From an uncultured Oscillibacter sp. (lineage in GTDB: Bacteria > Bacillota > Clostridia > Oscillospirales > Oscillospiraceae), in contig CAMNAE010000003.1 in the NCBI GenBank assembly GCA_946530565.1, positions 1 through 20,686 of the forward strand: a stretch of 20,686 bases of DNA. Reading direction: 5' to 3'. Below are positions 1 through 6,584 of the stretch, piece by piece (position 1 is the first letter of the stretch; every line of letters begins with the position of its first letter). A model generated the notes under the pieces. That model searched no databases and had not been told where the DNA came from. It was given only the letters and a program-made list of their open reading frames with translations. Position numbers and translations under genes: made by a program.

Positions 1-53
1 CAGTGACCCCCTGCTTGTAAGGCAGGTGCTCTAACCAGCTGAGCTATGCTCCC
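1..53 (-). tRNA. tRNA-Val (anticodon UAC), 5' part only, cut by window edge
   Basis: Read on the minus strand, the sequence starts with acceptor half GGGAGCA (53-47), then a D arm with GCTC/GAGC stem and the AGCTGGTTA loop. The anticodon stem is CCTGC/GCAGG (26-22 and 14-10) around the loop CTTACAA. The anticodon TAC is complementary to bases 17-19, so the tRNA should read GUA and probably other GUN valine codons. The T arm and 3' acceptor half lie outside the window. The sequence strongly resembles Firmicutes tRNA-Val. A consensus promoter lies just upstream. Confidence 0.93.
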
Positions 54-83
54 GTGTATCGCGCTCACCGAACGGCAAGGGCT

Positions 84-112
84 ATTATATGCAAAACTCC
101 CTCCTGTGTCAA
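84..112 (-). promoter_or_regulatory. Consensus sigma-A promoter for the tRNA-Val gene
   Basis: On the minus strand the -35 box is TTGACA (112-107) and the -10 box is TATAAT (89-84). The spacer is exactly 17 bases, so both hexamers match the consensus perfectly. Transcription should begin near 77, leaving a 5' leader of roughly 24 bases before the tRNA. The TGA inside TTGACA is also the stop codon of the upstream permease gene. Further tRNA genes may follow past the left edge. Confidence 0.9.
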
Positions 113-1041
113 GACATTTTTTTCCGTTTTCCGGAAAAAAATTTTTCACCGGCATTCTCGGGAAGCTGCGCAAGGATCACAGCGGCGAGCATCAGTGCAC
201 AGCCGAGATACTCCCGGCGGCTGAGCCGATCCCCAAGGATCATTGCCCCCGAAAGAGTCGCAAACACCGACTCCATGCTCATGAGCAGCGAAACGATAGT
301 CGGGTCCGTCCCCTGCTGGGCCAGTACCTGCAGCGTGTAGGCAACACCGGTCGAGAGCACGCCGACATACAAAAGTGCCCAGCGCGCAGCATAGATCGCT
401 TCAAAACTCGGGGATTCAAAAATCAGCATGAAAGTCCCCGATACGACTGCCAGCGTAAAAAACTGCACCGCTGAGAGCAAAAGCCCGTTGACATTCTGCG
501 CGAAATGGTCGACGCAGATGATCTGGAGCGAGAAGCAGCACGCGCAGAAAAAGAGCAGGACGTCACCGCGCTCAACGGCAAAGCCGCCGGGCTTCATGCA
601 AAGAAAGTACAGCCCGAGCACCGCCAGCAAAACACCAAGCCAGACAAGGCGGCTCACGCGGCGTTGAAAGAAAAGACGCAGAAATACAGGTACCAGCACG
701 ATGTAGAGCGCCGTGATGAAGCCGGCCTTGCCGACACTGCTCTCTTTCATGGCAGCCTGCTGCAAAAAGGCGGCTGCCGTGAGCGCAAGACCGCACAGGG
801 TCCCGCCTGCGATCAGATCCTTTTTCTTGCCGACACTCTCATGCTCTGTCCCTGTCAGTTTTCTCACCAGCGGGAAAAACAGCAATACCGCCGCACAGCC
901 GATGATCCCGCGCAGTGCGTTGAAGGTGAGCGGACCGATATACTCGGCTCCGACGCTCTGTGCGACAAAGGCAAGTCCCCAGATAAATGCGGTGATCAGC
1001 GGCAGAACCGTCTGACGAAACCGTTTGCGTTCCATTGACAT
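109..1041 (-). CDS. EamA/DMT-family transporter (drug/metabolite superfamily permease)
   Basis: This 310-residue protein is almost entirely hydrophobic and fits the ten-helix, two-repeat EamA architecture, with repeats at about 10-150 and 160-297. The first helix carries the family-like W-G-L-A-F motif (21-25), and an Arg follows helix 2. Members export or import small metabolites, amino acids or drugs across the cytoplasmic membrane; the substrate cannot be read from the sequence. The start at 1041 is preceded by GGAG (1051-1048) at a 6-base spacing; a second in-frame ATG lies two codons later. The lysine-rich C-terminus is encoded by A and T homopolymers. The gene diverges from the HAD gene and runs into the tRNA promoter without a recognisable terminator of its own. 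Confidence 0.9.
   Translation of the reverse strand: MSMERKRFRQTVLPLITAFIWGLAFVAQSVGAEYIGPLTFNALRGIIGCAAVLLFFPLVRKLTGTEHESVGKKKDLIAGGTLCGLALTAAAFLQQAAMKESSVGKAGFITALYIVLVPVFLRLFFQRRVSRLVWLGVLLAVLGLYFLCMKPGGFAVERGDVLLFFCACCFSLQIICVDHFAQNVNGLLLSAVQFFTLAVVSGTFMLIFESPSFEAIYAARWALLYVGVLSTGVAYTLQVLAQQGTDPTIVSLLMSMESVFATLSGAMILGDRLSRREYLGCALMLAAVILAQLPENAGEKFFSGKRKKMS
117..141. repeat. Perfect 10-bp inverted repeat made of T7/A7 runs at the end of the permease gene
   Basis: T7 plus CCG (117-126) pairs with CGG plus A7 (132-141) around a 5-base loop. It lies inside the last codons of the permease gene, immediately before the tRNA promoter. In the permease mRNA it would form an A/U-rich hairpin, but no U tract follows, so it is not a standard intrinsic terminator. 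Confidence 0.6.
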
Positions 1042-1063
1042 TTTTCACTCCATGGCATAAGAT
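1035..1063 (+). promoter_or_regulatory. Probable promoter of the HAD phosphatase gene
   Basis: TTGACA (1035-1040, perfect -35) is followed after 17 bases by TAAGAT (1058-1063, 4 of 6 matches to the -10 consensus). The predicted start near 1070 gives a 5' leader of about 60 bases. The -35 box lies inside the first codons of the divergent permease gene. Confidence 0.5.
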
Positions 1064-1083
1064 ACGATTCTAAAAACCGCTGC

Positions 1084-1112
1084 ATTATATCACCGCCTAT
1101 TCGCTTATGCAA
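1084..1112 (-). promoter_or_regulatory. Probable extended -10 promoter of the permease gene
   Basis: On the minus strand a perfect TATAAT (1089-1084) is preceded by TG plus one base (1092-1090), which makes an extended -10. Seventeen bases further up is a weak -35, TTGCAT (1112-1107). Transcription should start near 1077, about 36 bases before the permease ATG. This promoter faces the one proposed at 1035-1063. Confidence 0.6.
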
Positions 1113-1120
1113 CATTTTTC

Positions 1121-1125
1121 GGAGG
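1121..1125 (+). promoter_or_regulatory. Ribosome binding site that fixes the HAD start
   Basis: GGAGG stands 5 bases before the ATG at 1131. An in-frame ATG at 1107 lies upstream of this site and has no Shine-Dalgarno sequence, so 1131 is the better start. That start also places the catalytic aspartate at residue 5, as usual in the family. Confidence 0.85.
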
Positions 1126-1130
1126 ATAAG

Positions 1131-1754
1131 ATGCTCATTTTTGATCTGGACGGAACACTGATCGACTCCAACGGCCTTTGGCACGATGTCGACGTTGCTT
1201 TTCTCGCCCGGCGCGGCATGCCGTATACTGAGGCCTATTATCAGGGCGTAGCACACACGGTTTTAAGAGAAGCGGCCATCTTTACAAAACGCTACTGCGG
1301 CATTGACGATCCCTGCGAGGAGATCATTGCCGAGTGGATGGAGCTTGCCAAAGGCGCCTATTCACATGTGAAGGAAAAACCCTTTATACGTTCTTTTCTG
1401 CAGGTGTGTAAAGATCGATCAGAGAAGTGCTGCATCGTCACCTCCTGTGTGAAAGAGCACTGTGAGAGCGCCCTTGCCTCGCTCGGCCTTGACACATATT
1501 TTTCTTTCGTCATTTACGCTGCCGAGACAGGTCTCAATAAAAACGAGCCGGAGATCTGGCGACTTGCCGCTGAAACGAGCGGAGTCTTGCCTGAGGCATG
1601 CACGGTCTTCGATGACTCCTGGCGTGCCCTGAGAGCGGCCGGGAGCGCCGGCATGCAGACCGTCGGTGTTTACGATGCCTTCGGTGCGCGGGAGCTTTCA
1701 CAGTTGATCGCGAACAGCGACCGCTTTATCCGATCCTTTGCAGAGCTTCTTTAA
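1131..1754 (+). CDS. HAD-superfamily hydrolase, probable small-molecule phosphatase (phosphoglycolate phosphatase / beta-phosphoglucomutase-like)
   Basis: This soluble 207-residue protein has all four HAD motifs. Motif I is FDLDGT, with nucleophile Asp5 and acid/base Asp7. Motif II is IVTS (Thr104/Ser105), the motif III lysine is near 137 (NKNEPEIW), and motif IV is VFDDS (Asp161, Asp162). A helical cap lies at about residues 14-85, as in subclass IA. These enzymes hydrolyse phosphate esters through an aspartyl-phosphate intermediate with Mg2+. The substrate is not determinable; phosphoglycolate, sugar phosphates and nucleotides are all possible. The gene stands alone, diverging from the permease and ending at a shared terminator, so context gives no clue to its role. 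Confidence 0.88.
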   Translation: MLIFDLDGTLIDSNGLWHDVDVAFLARRGMPYTEAYYQGVAHTVLREAAIFTKRYCGIDDPCEEIIAEWMELAKGAYSHVKEKPFIRSFLQVCKDRSEKCCIVTSCVKEHCESALASLGLDTYFSFVIYAAETGLNKNEPEIWRLAAETSGVLPEACTVFDDSWRALRAAGSAGMQTVGVYDAFGARELSQLIANSDRFIRSFAELL

Positions 1755-1765
1755 ATGCATCGACT

Positions 1766-1805
1766 AAAAAGGGAGAGACGCCGATAAGCGCCTCTCCCCT
1801 TTTTT
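1766..1805. terminator. Bidirectional intrinsic terminator between the HAD gene and pcrA
   Basis: GGGAGAGACGC (1771-1781) pairs with GCGCCTCTCCC (1788-1798) around a 6-base loop, with one A/C mismatch. On the plus strand the stem is followed by C and T6 (1799-1805). On the minus strand it is followed by T5, the complement of the A run at 1766-1770. It can end both the HAD transcript and the convergent pcrA transcript. Confidence 0.88.
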
Positions 1806-1818
1806 GCTTCCTGTGTGT

Positions 1819-4239
1819 TCATGACTCGACCTTGCTCATGACCTTCGCGGCAGTCTTGAGCATCAGCTTTTTGAGGCCGAAGGATTCAAAATCGATCTCC
1901 GCGAGCACATCCCCTCCCATAGGCGTCAGACGTGCGACTTTTCCGCGGCCGAAACGGCGGTGCTCCACGCAGTCTCCCGTGTCGAGACGAAGCATCGGCG
2001 TTTCCGGCTCCAGGTCTTTTGCCGCCCTCCGGAACGCAGGTGCGGTTTTGACCGTCTGCTGCGGCCAGGGATCGCCATACAGCGTCCCGCCCCAGCTGAG
2101 CGTGGTATCCCTTGTATTGTTCAGTTCCTTCGGCCGGCCGTACCACACGCTCTCCCGCTCCGGGATCTCGTTTAAAAAACGCGAGGGCGGGTTCGTGGAG
2201 GTGCGGCCATAGAGCATGCGCTGCCTTGCGTTGGTGAGCGTCAGCTTTTTCTGTGCGCGGGTCATCGCCACATAGCAAAGCCGCCGCTCCTCCTCCATCT
2301 CGGTCTCATCATACAGTGAGGCCTGTCCGGGGAAGATGCCCTCCTCCATGCCAACGACAAAGACATTCGGAAACTCAAGGCCCTTTGCCGCGTGGATCGT
2401 CATCATCGTGACGGCATCGTCCCCGGCCTTCATATCATCCAGGTCGGTGTAGAGCGCGATCTCGTTTAAAAAGCCCGAAAGGCTGATGTCCTCAGGGTCG
2501 CCATCCACAAAGGCCACGATATTGCTTTTGAGCTCCTGCACGTTTTCAAGCCGGCTCCGACTCTCAGGATCGTCCCTCTGCTCGAGCGCATCGGCATAGC
2601 CGCTCTCTTTGAGCACGAGATCGTAGAACTCAGGAAGCTCCATCGTGGTCCCGGCCGTGCGCAGCGCGTCGATGAGGTCGGCAAAGCGCATAAGCTTTTG
2701 CGCCGCAGACTTCAGCGCCGGAAACAGATCCGCATTACGCATGATCTCATAGAGCGAGGCCCCCTGCTCGGCGGCGATCTCTTCGCAGCGCGTGAGCGTC
2801 GTCTGGCCGATGCCGCGCGGCGGGACGTTGACGATCCTTCTCAGGCGCAGATCGTCGAGCGGGTTGTTGATGAGGCACAGATATGAGAGCATATCCTTGA
2901 CCTCGGCGCGCTCGAAGAACTTCATACCGCCGTAGACACGATAGGGGATGTTGTTGCGGCGCATCGCGTGCTCAAGGGCATTGGATTGCGCGTTCATGCG
3001 GTAGAGTACTGCGAAATCACGCAGCGCAGAACCCTGCATGGCGGCGCGGCGGATCGCATCAGCGACGACGTTCGCCTCCTCCGTCTCTGACCATGCGGTG
3101 CGGATCGTCACCTTCTCACCCGGACCGTTCTGCGTCCAGAGCGTTTTTCCCTTGCGGCCGCGGTTATTGCCGATCACGGCGTTGGCCGCGTTTAATATAT
3201 GCTCGGTCGAGCGATAGTTCTGCTCGAGCCGGATCAGCACCGCGTCGGGATAAGTCTCCTCAAAGCCGAGGATGTTTTCGATGTTTGCACCGCGGAAGCG
3301 GTAGATGGACTGGTCGTCGTCACCCACTACGCAGAGATTCCGGTATCCGCCTGCCAGGAGTCCGGTGAGCAGCGACTGCAGATGGTTGGTATCCTGATAC
3401 TCGTCGACGAGCACGTAGCGGAATTTTTTCTGATAATACTCCCGCACCTCCCGGTCCTGTTCAAGAAGCCGTACGGTCATAAAGATCAGGTCGTCGAAAT
3501 CCAGCGCATTGGAGGCTGTGAGCTGTGCCTGGTAGCGCTGATAGATGCGGGCGATGCGCTCAAGCTTCCAGTCGCCGCATTCGCCGTATTTCTGCGCATA
3601 CGCCTCAGGTCCCATATACTGATCCTTGGCGCGGCTGATCGCCGCAAGGACGCTGCGCCCGGGCAGGTCCTTTTCGTCGATCTCCATGGCGCGCATTACA
3701 TCACGTACGACGCGGCGCGAATCATCGGCATCATAGATCGTAAAATCCCGACCGAAGCCGAGGCGCTCGATGTCCCGGCGCAAAATACGCACGCAGGCGG
3801 AATGGAAGGTCGAAGCCCAGATCTCCGAGGCCATGCTGCCAAGGCGCATCGCCAGACGCTCTTTGAGCTCGCCGGCCGCCTTATTTGTAAACGTGATGGC
3901 GATGATCTCCGAGGGCTTCGGCCGGTTTAGCGCACACAGCTCCCGCGCGCGAATGATCTCCTCACGGTTCGGCTGAACAGGAAAGTGCTCAAGAAAATAA
4001 AGGGCCTCATCATCCGCTCCTTCCGGCAGCGCATCGGAATCACTGCCGCAGCCATAGGTCAGAAGCGTATAGATACGCTGGATCAGCACCGTCGTTTTCC
4101 CAGAACCGGCGCCGGCCAGCAGCAGCAAAGGCCCCTCTGTCTTCATCGCGCCCTCGCGCTGCATGGGATTGAGCTGCCTCAGATCGGAAGCGATCACCGC
4201 TTTGCGCGCAGCGGCAAAGCGCGCTCTGAACTCGTCCAT
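1819..4239 (-). CDS. pcrA: ATP-dependent DNA helicase PcrA/UvrD (superfamily 1A, 3'-5')
   Basis: This 806-residue protein has the full UvrD/PcrA motif set. It shows a Q-motif NPMQREG (24-30), Walker A AGAGSGKT (42-49), ITFTNKAA (motif Ia), VDEYQDT (Walker B), GDDDQSIYRFRGA (motif III), EQNYRST (motif IV), TIHAAKGLEF (motif V) and VAMTRA (motif VI). The C-terminal 50 residues resemble the PcrA Tudor-like domain that contacts RNA polymerase. PcrA unwinds DNA in nucleotide excision repair, removes RecA filaments and acts on replication-transcription conflicts. A stretch of about 35 residues near 60-95 separates motifs I and Ia and helps make the protein longer than B. subtilis PcrA (about 740). 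No alternative start lies upstream of the ATG at 4239. GGAG (4256-4253) is 13 bases away, rather far; AAAGGG is closer than ideal. Confidence 0.95.
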   Translation of the reverse strand: MDEFRARFAAARKAVIASDLRQLNPMQREGAMKTEGPLLLLAGAGSGKTTVLIQRIYTLLTYGCGSDSDALPEGADDEALYFLEHFPVQPNREEIIRARELCALNRPKPSEIIAITFTNKAAGELKERLAMRLGSMASEIWASTFHSACVRILRRDIERLGFGRDFTIYDADDSRRVVRDVMRAMEIDEKDLPGRSVLAAISRAKDQYMGPEAYAQKYGECGDWKLERIARIYQRYQAQLTASNALDFDDLIFMTVRLLEQDREVREYYQKKFRYVLVDEYQDTNHLQSLLTGLLAGGYRNLCVVGDDDQSIYRFRGANIENILGFEETYPDAVLIRLEQNYRSTEHILNAANAVIGNNRGRKGKTLWTQNGPGEKVTIRTAWSETEEANVVADAIRRAAMQGSALRDFAVLYRMNAQSNALEHAMRRNNIPYRVYGGMKFFERAEVKDMLSYLCLINNPLDDLRLRRIVNVPPRGIGQTTLTRCEEIAAEQGASLYEIMRNADLFPALKSAAQKLMRFADLIDALRTAGTTMELPEFYDLVLKESGYADALEQRDDPESRSRLENVQELKSNIVAFVDGDPEDISLSGFLNEIALYTDLDDMKAGDDAVTMMTIHAAKGLEFPNVFVVGMEEGIFPGQASLYDETEMEEERRLCYVAMTRAQKKLTLTNARQRMLYGRTSTNPPSRFLNEIPERESVWYGRPKELNNTRDTTLSWGGTLYGDPWPQQTVKTAPAFRRAAKDLEPETPMLRLDTGDCVEHRRFGRGKVARLTPMGGDVLAEIDFESFGLKKLMLKTAAKVMSKVES

Positions 4240-4279
4240 CTGCCCTTTGGATCTCCTTTTACTTTGTGTTTTTTACCAC

Positions 4280-4308
4280 AGTATACCAAAAAGGAAGAGC
4301 GCTTGCAA
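4280..4308 (-). promoter_or_regulatory. Probable pcrA promoter
   Basis: On the minus strand TTGCAA (4308-4303, 4 of 6 matches) and TATACT (4285-4280, 5 of 6) are separated by exactly 17 bases. Transcription should begin near 4273, about 34 bases before the pcrA ATG. It is oriented away from the recJ promoter within the same 229-base intergenic region. Confidence 0.65.
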
Positions 4309-4358
4309 TCTGAAATCCATATGTGAACGCCTTCTTTTGGGGCGGCGCGTGGGAAAAT

Positions 4359-4380
4359 CATCGCAAAAAGCATTGCGATG
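4359..4380. repeat. Perfect 8-bp inverted repeat between the pcrA and recJ promoters; candidate operator
   Basis: CATCGCAA (4359-4366) and TTGCGATG (4373-4380) are exact reverse complements with a 6-base spacer. The repeat lies 13 bases upstream of the proposed recJ -35 box and about 50 bases upstream of the pcrA -35 box. This is a plausible position for a dimeric regulator acting on either gene. A hairpin is also possible, but no transcript from a known gene is expected to cross it. No regulator family is recognised. Confidence 0.5.
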
Positions 4381-4393
4381 CTGGATTTTTTAC

Positions 4394-4422
4394 TTTACGA
4401 TTCCGGTGCTTTCTGCTATACT
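4394..4422 (+). promoter_or_regulatory. Probable recJ promoter
   Basis: TTTACG (4394-4399, 4 of 6 matches) is followed after 17 bases by TATACT (4417-4422, 5 of 6). The predicted start near 4429 lies only about 7 bases before an in-frame ATG at 4436 but 40 bases before the GTG at 4469. This supports the GTG as the recJ start. It may drive the run of genes through hemZ and beyond. Confidence 0.62.
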
Positions 4423-4452
4423 GATAGAATTGAAAATGAAAAAGTATGTGGA

Positions 4453-4468
4453 AAGGGGAATTTCCCCC
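4453..4468 (+). promoter_or_regulatory. recJ ribosome binding site within a small hairpin
   Basis: AAGGGG (4453-4458) precedes the GTG start at 4469 with about 10 bases between. GGGGA (4455-4459) can pair with TCCCC (4463-4467) around a 3-base loop, which would partly mask the site. This may lower recJ translation; the 5-bp stem is short and the effect is uncertain. Confidence 0.5.
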
Positions 4469-6547
4469 GTGAAGTACGAAAACTGGGTCATTGGCATTCC
4501 CTCTATGGAACATGCATCTGCGCTCCATGCCGCCGGCTACCCGAAGCTTCTTTCGCTTTTGCTCTCGTCGCGCGGCATCAAAACAAGCGAAGCCGCTGCA
4601 GAGCTTTTGGAGCGCGAACACCGCCTGACGCTCTCGCCGATGCTGATGAAGGACATGGATCGGGCCGTTGCGCGCATCGACCGCGCGATCGCCGAAAACG
4701 AGACCGTCGCAGTCTTTGGCGACTACGACGTTGACGGCATCACCTCAACGGTGCTGCTGTTGGACTACCTTCGCTCCTGCGGTCTTCACTGCCTCCGCTA
4801 CATCCCCCGCCGCGACGAGAGCGGCTACGGTCTCTCTACCGAGGCGATCGAGGCACTCAGAAAGCAGGGCGCAACGCTCATGATCACCGTGGACTGCGGC
4901 GTCACCGGCGTTGCAGAGGTGGACTTTGCAAATTCAATCGGACTGGATGTTGTCGTCACGGATCACCACGAATGCAAAGAGGAGCTGCCCCGCGCGGTCG
5001 CGGTCGTGAATCCGCACCGTCCGGACTGCCCCTATCCTTTCAAGCATCTCGCCGGCTGCGGCGTGGCGCTCAAGCTGGTGCTGGCGCTTGGCGGCGAGTG
5101 CCGTGAGGACGCGCTCTTTGCGCGATACTGCACGCTTGCTGCCGTCGGTACGATCGCAGACGTCATGCGCATGGAAGGTGAAAACCGCACGATCGTCTCC
5201 TGCGGGCTCGACGCGCTCCCGCACTCCGACTTTCCCGGCCTGCACGCGCTTTTGCGTGAGGTCGGGCTCGAGGGCAAACCCATCAACTCCACGCAGGTCG
5301 GCTTCGTGCTCTCGCCGCGCATCAACGCGGCCGGGCGCATGGAGTGCGCCGATCTTGCGGCGGATCTTCTGGAATGCAGCGATCCGGCGCGGGCTGAGGA
5401 GCTCGCCCGGAATCTGTGCGCGCTCAACCGCGAGCGGCAGAATGTGGAGCAGGCCACGTTCAATGAGGCCGCGGTGATGGTGCAGAGCCTTCCGCTTGAA
5501 GAGCGCTCTGCGATCGTACTTGCCCAGGAGCACTGGCATCAGGGTGTGATGGGCATCGTCGCCTCGCGCATGAGCGAAAAATATGCCTGCCCCACCTTTA
5601 TGATCACGGTCAAAGACGGCATCGGCAAGGGCTCATGCCGATCCTGGGGCGATTTAAATCTCTACTCCGTGCTGGAGAGCTGCGGCAGTATGCTTCTTGC
5701 CTTCGGCGGACACTCTCTTGCCGCAGGATTTACGATCGAGGCCGACAAGATCCCGGCGTTTCGAAGCCGCGTCAACCGCTGCGTGCGTGAGATGACCGGC
5801 GGAAAGAAGCCTGTGTCTTCACTGCAGATCGACCTTGCGCTCCCTTCGCCCGCGCTTTTGAACCTGATAGAAGCCGAGGAGCTTGAGCGTCTGGAGCCCT
5901 ACGGCGCCGGCAATCTCCGCCCTGTTTTCGCGCTGCTCGGCGCCACATTGGATTCTCTTTTTCCCGTGGGCCAGGGCCGTCATTTGAAGCTTCGACTCAC
6001 CAAGGGGACTATGCACTTCGACGCGATCTTCTTCTCCACAACGGAAGACCAATGCGGCGTGCGCCCCGGCGACCGGGTCGACCTCGCGTTTTTGCTGCAG
6101 GCCAACACCTTCCGGGGCGTCACCTCGCTGCAGCTTCAGGTGCAGGACATCCGCCCCTCCCACTCGCCAAGCCACGGCCAGAGCGAATATCTCGCCCTGC
6201 TGCACCGTCTTCTTGACGGCGAGGCGCTTACCAATCAGGAGCGCTGCCGCCTCCAGTCCAGCCGTGAGCAGCTGATCCCCTACTGGCGGGTCCTTGAGCG
6301 CATGCTCAGCGGCGGCCGCCTCACGATGCCGCGTCTCCCCTTCCTCTGCGAGCTCTCGCGCCGTGCGGCCTACAGCGGCTGCTGCGAGAACTTTTTAAGA
6401 GCCGCTCTCTCGGTCGAGGTCTTCCGGGAGCGCGGGCTCATCGCCGTCACCGTGCAGGAGGACAGCATCTCGCTGTGTCTCAACCCCGTCCACGGAAAAG
6501 TGGATCTTTCCGCCTGCCCTTATCTGAAACGTCTGAAGGAAGACTGA
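4469..6547 (+). CDS. recJ: Single-stranded-DNA-specific 5'-3' exonuclease RecJ (DHH/DHHA1 family)
   Basis: This protein of about 692 residues carries the DHH phosphoesterase core. It has FGDYDVDG (83-90), VDCG (141-144) and TDHHE (164-168), which bind the catalytic Mn/Mg ions. SPRINAAGRM (282-291) follows, then a DHHA1 domain (about 345-440) with GKGSCRS and GGHSLAAG (413-420), and an OB-like domain at about 455-575. A C-terminal extension of some 115 residues resembles the extra domain of Firmicutes RecJ. RecJ degrades single-stranded DNA from 5' ends in recombination, mismatch and base-excision repair. The open frame continues upstream into pcrA on the other strand, but promoter, Shine-Dalgarno and family length favour GTG at 4469; ATG at 4436 is the alternative. 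rel follows after 37 bases, so the two are probably cotranscribed. Confidence 0.93.
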   Translation: MKYENWVIGIPSMEHASALHAAGYPKLLSLLLSSRGIKTSEAAAELLEREHRLTLSPMLMKDMDRAVARIDRAIAENETVAVFGDYDVDGITSTVLLLDYLRSCGLHCLRYIPRRDESGYGLSTEAIEALRKQGATLMITVDCGVTGVAEVDFANSIGLDVVVTDHHECKEELPRAVAVVNPHRPDCPYPFKHLAGCGVALKLVLALGGECREDALFARYCTLAAVGTIADVMRMEGENRTIVSCGLDALPHSDFPGLHALLREVGLEGKPINSTQVGFVLSPRINAAGRMECADLAADLLECSDPARAEELARNLCALNRERQNVEQATFNEAAVMVQSLPLEERSAIVLAQEHWHQGVMGIVASRMSEKYACPTFMITVKDGIGKGSCRSWGDLNLYSVLESCGSMLLAFGGHSLAAGFTIEADKIPAFRSRVNRCVREMTGGKKPVSSLQIDLALPSPALLNLIEAEELERLEPYGAGNLRPVFALLGATLDSLFPVGQGRHLKLRLTKGTMHFDAIFFSTTEDQCGVRPGDRVDLAFLLQANTFRGVTSLQLQVQDIRPSHSPSHGQSEYLALLHRLLDGEALTNQERCRLQSSREQLIPYWRVLERMLSGGRLTMPRLPFLCELSRRAAYSGCCENFLRAALSVEVFRERGLIAVTVQEDSISLCLNPVHGKVDLSACPYLKRLKED

Positions 6548-6584
6548 TCGGAGCGGGGCCTGCCTCTTAAGGAGGGCAAAGCAA

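Noticed and set aside
3199..3930. Long plus-strand open frame of 243 codons antisense to pcrA
   Set aside because: It lies wholly inside pcrA, which has complete helicase motifs. The antisense frame has no ribosome binding site and no recognisable domain; GC-rich coding DNA often leaves such open antisense frames.
4163..4468. N-terminal extension of recJ into the pcrA gene
   Set aside because: The open frame continues upstream, but this part overlaps pcrA on the other strand and precedes the recJ promoter. It does not resemble RecJ, so the start was placed at GTG 4469.
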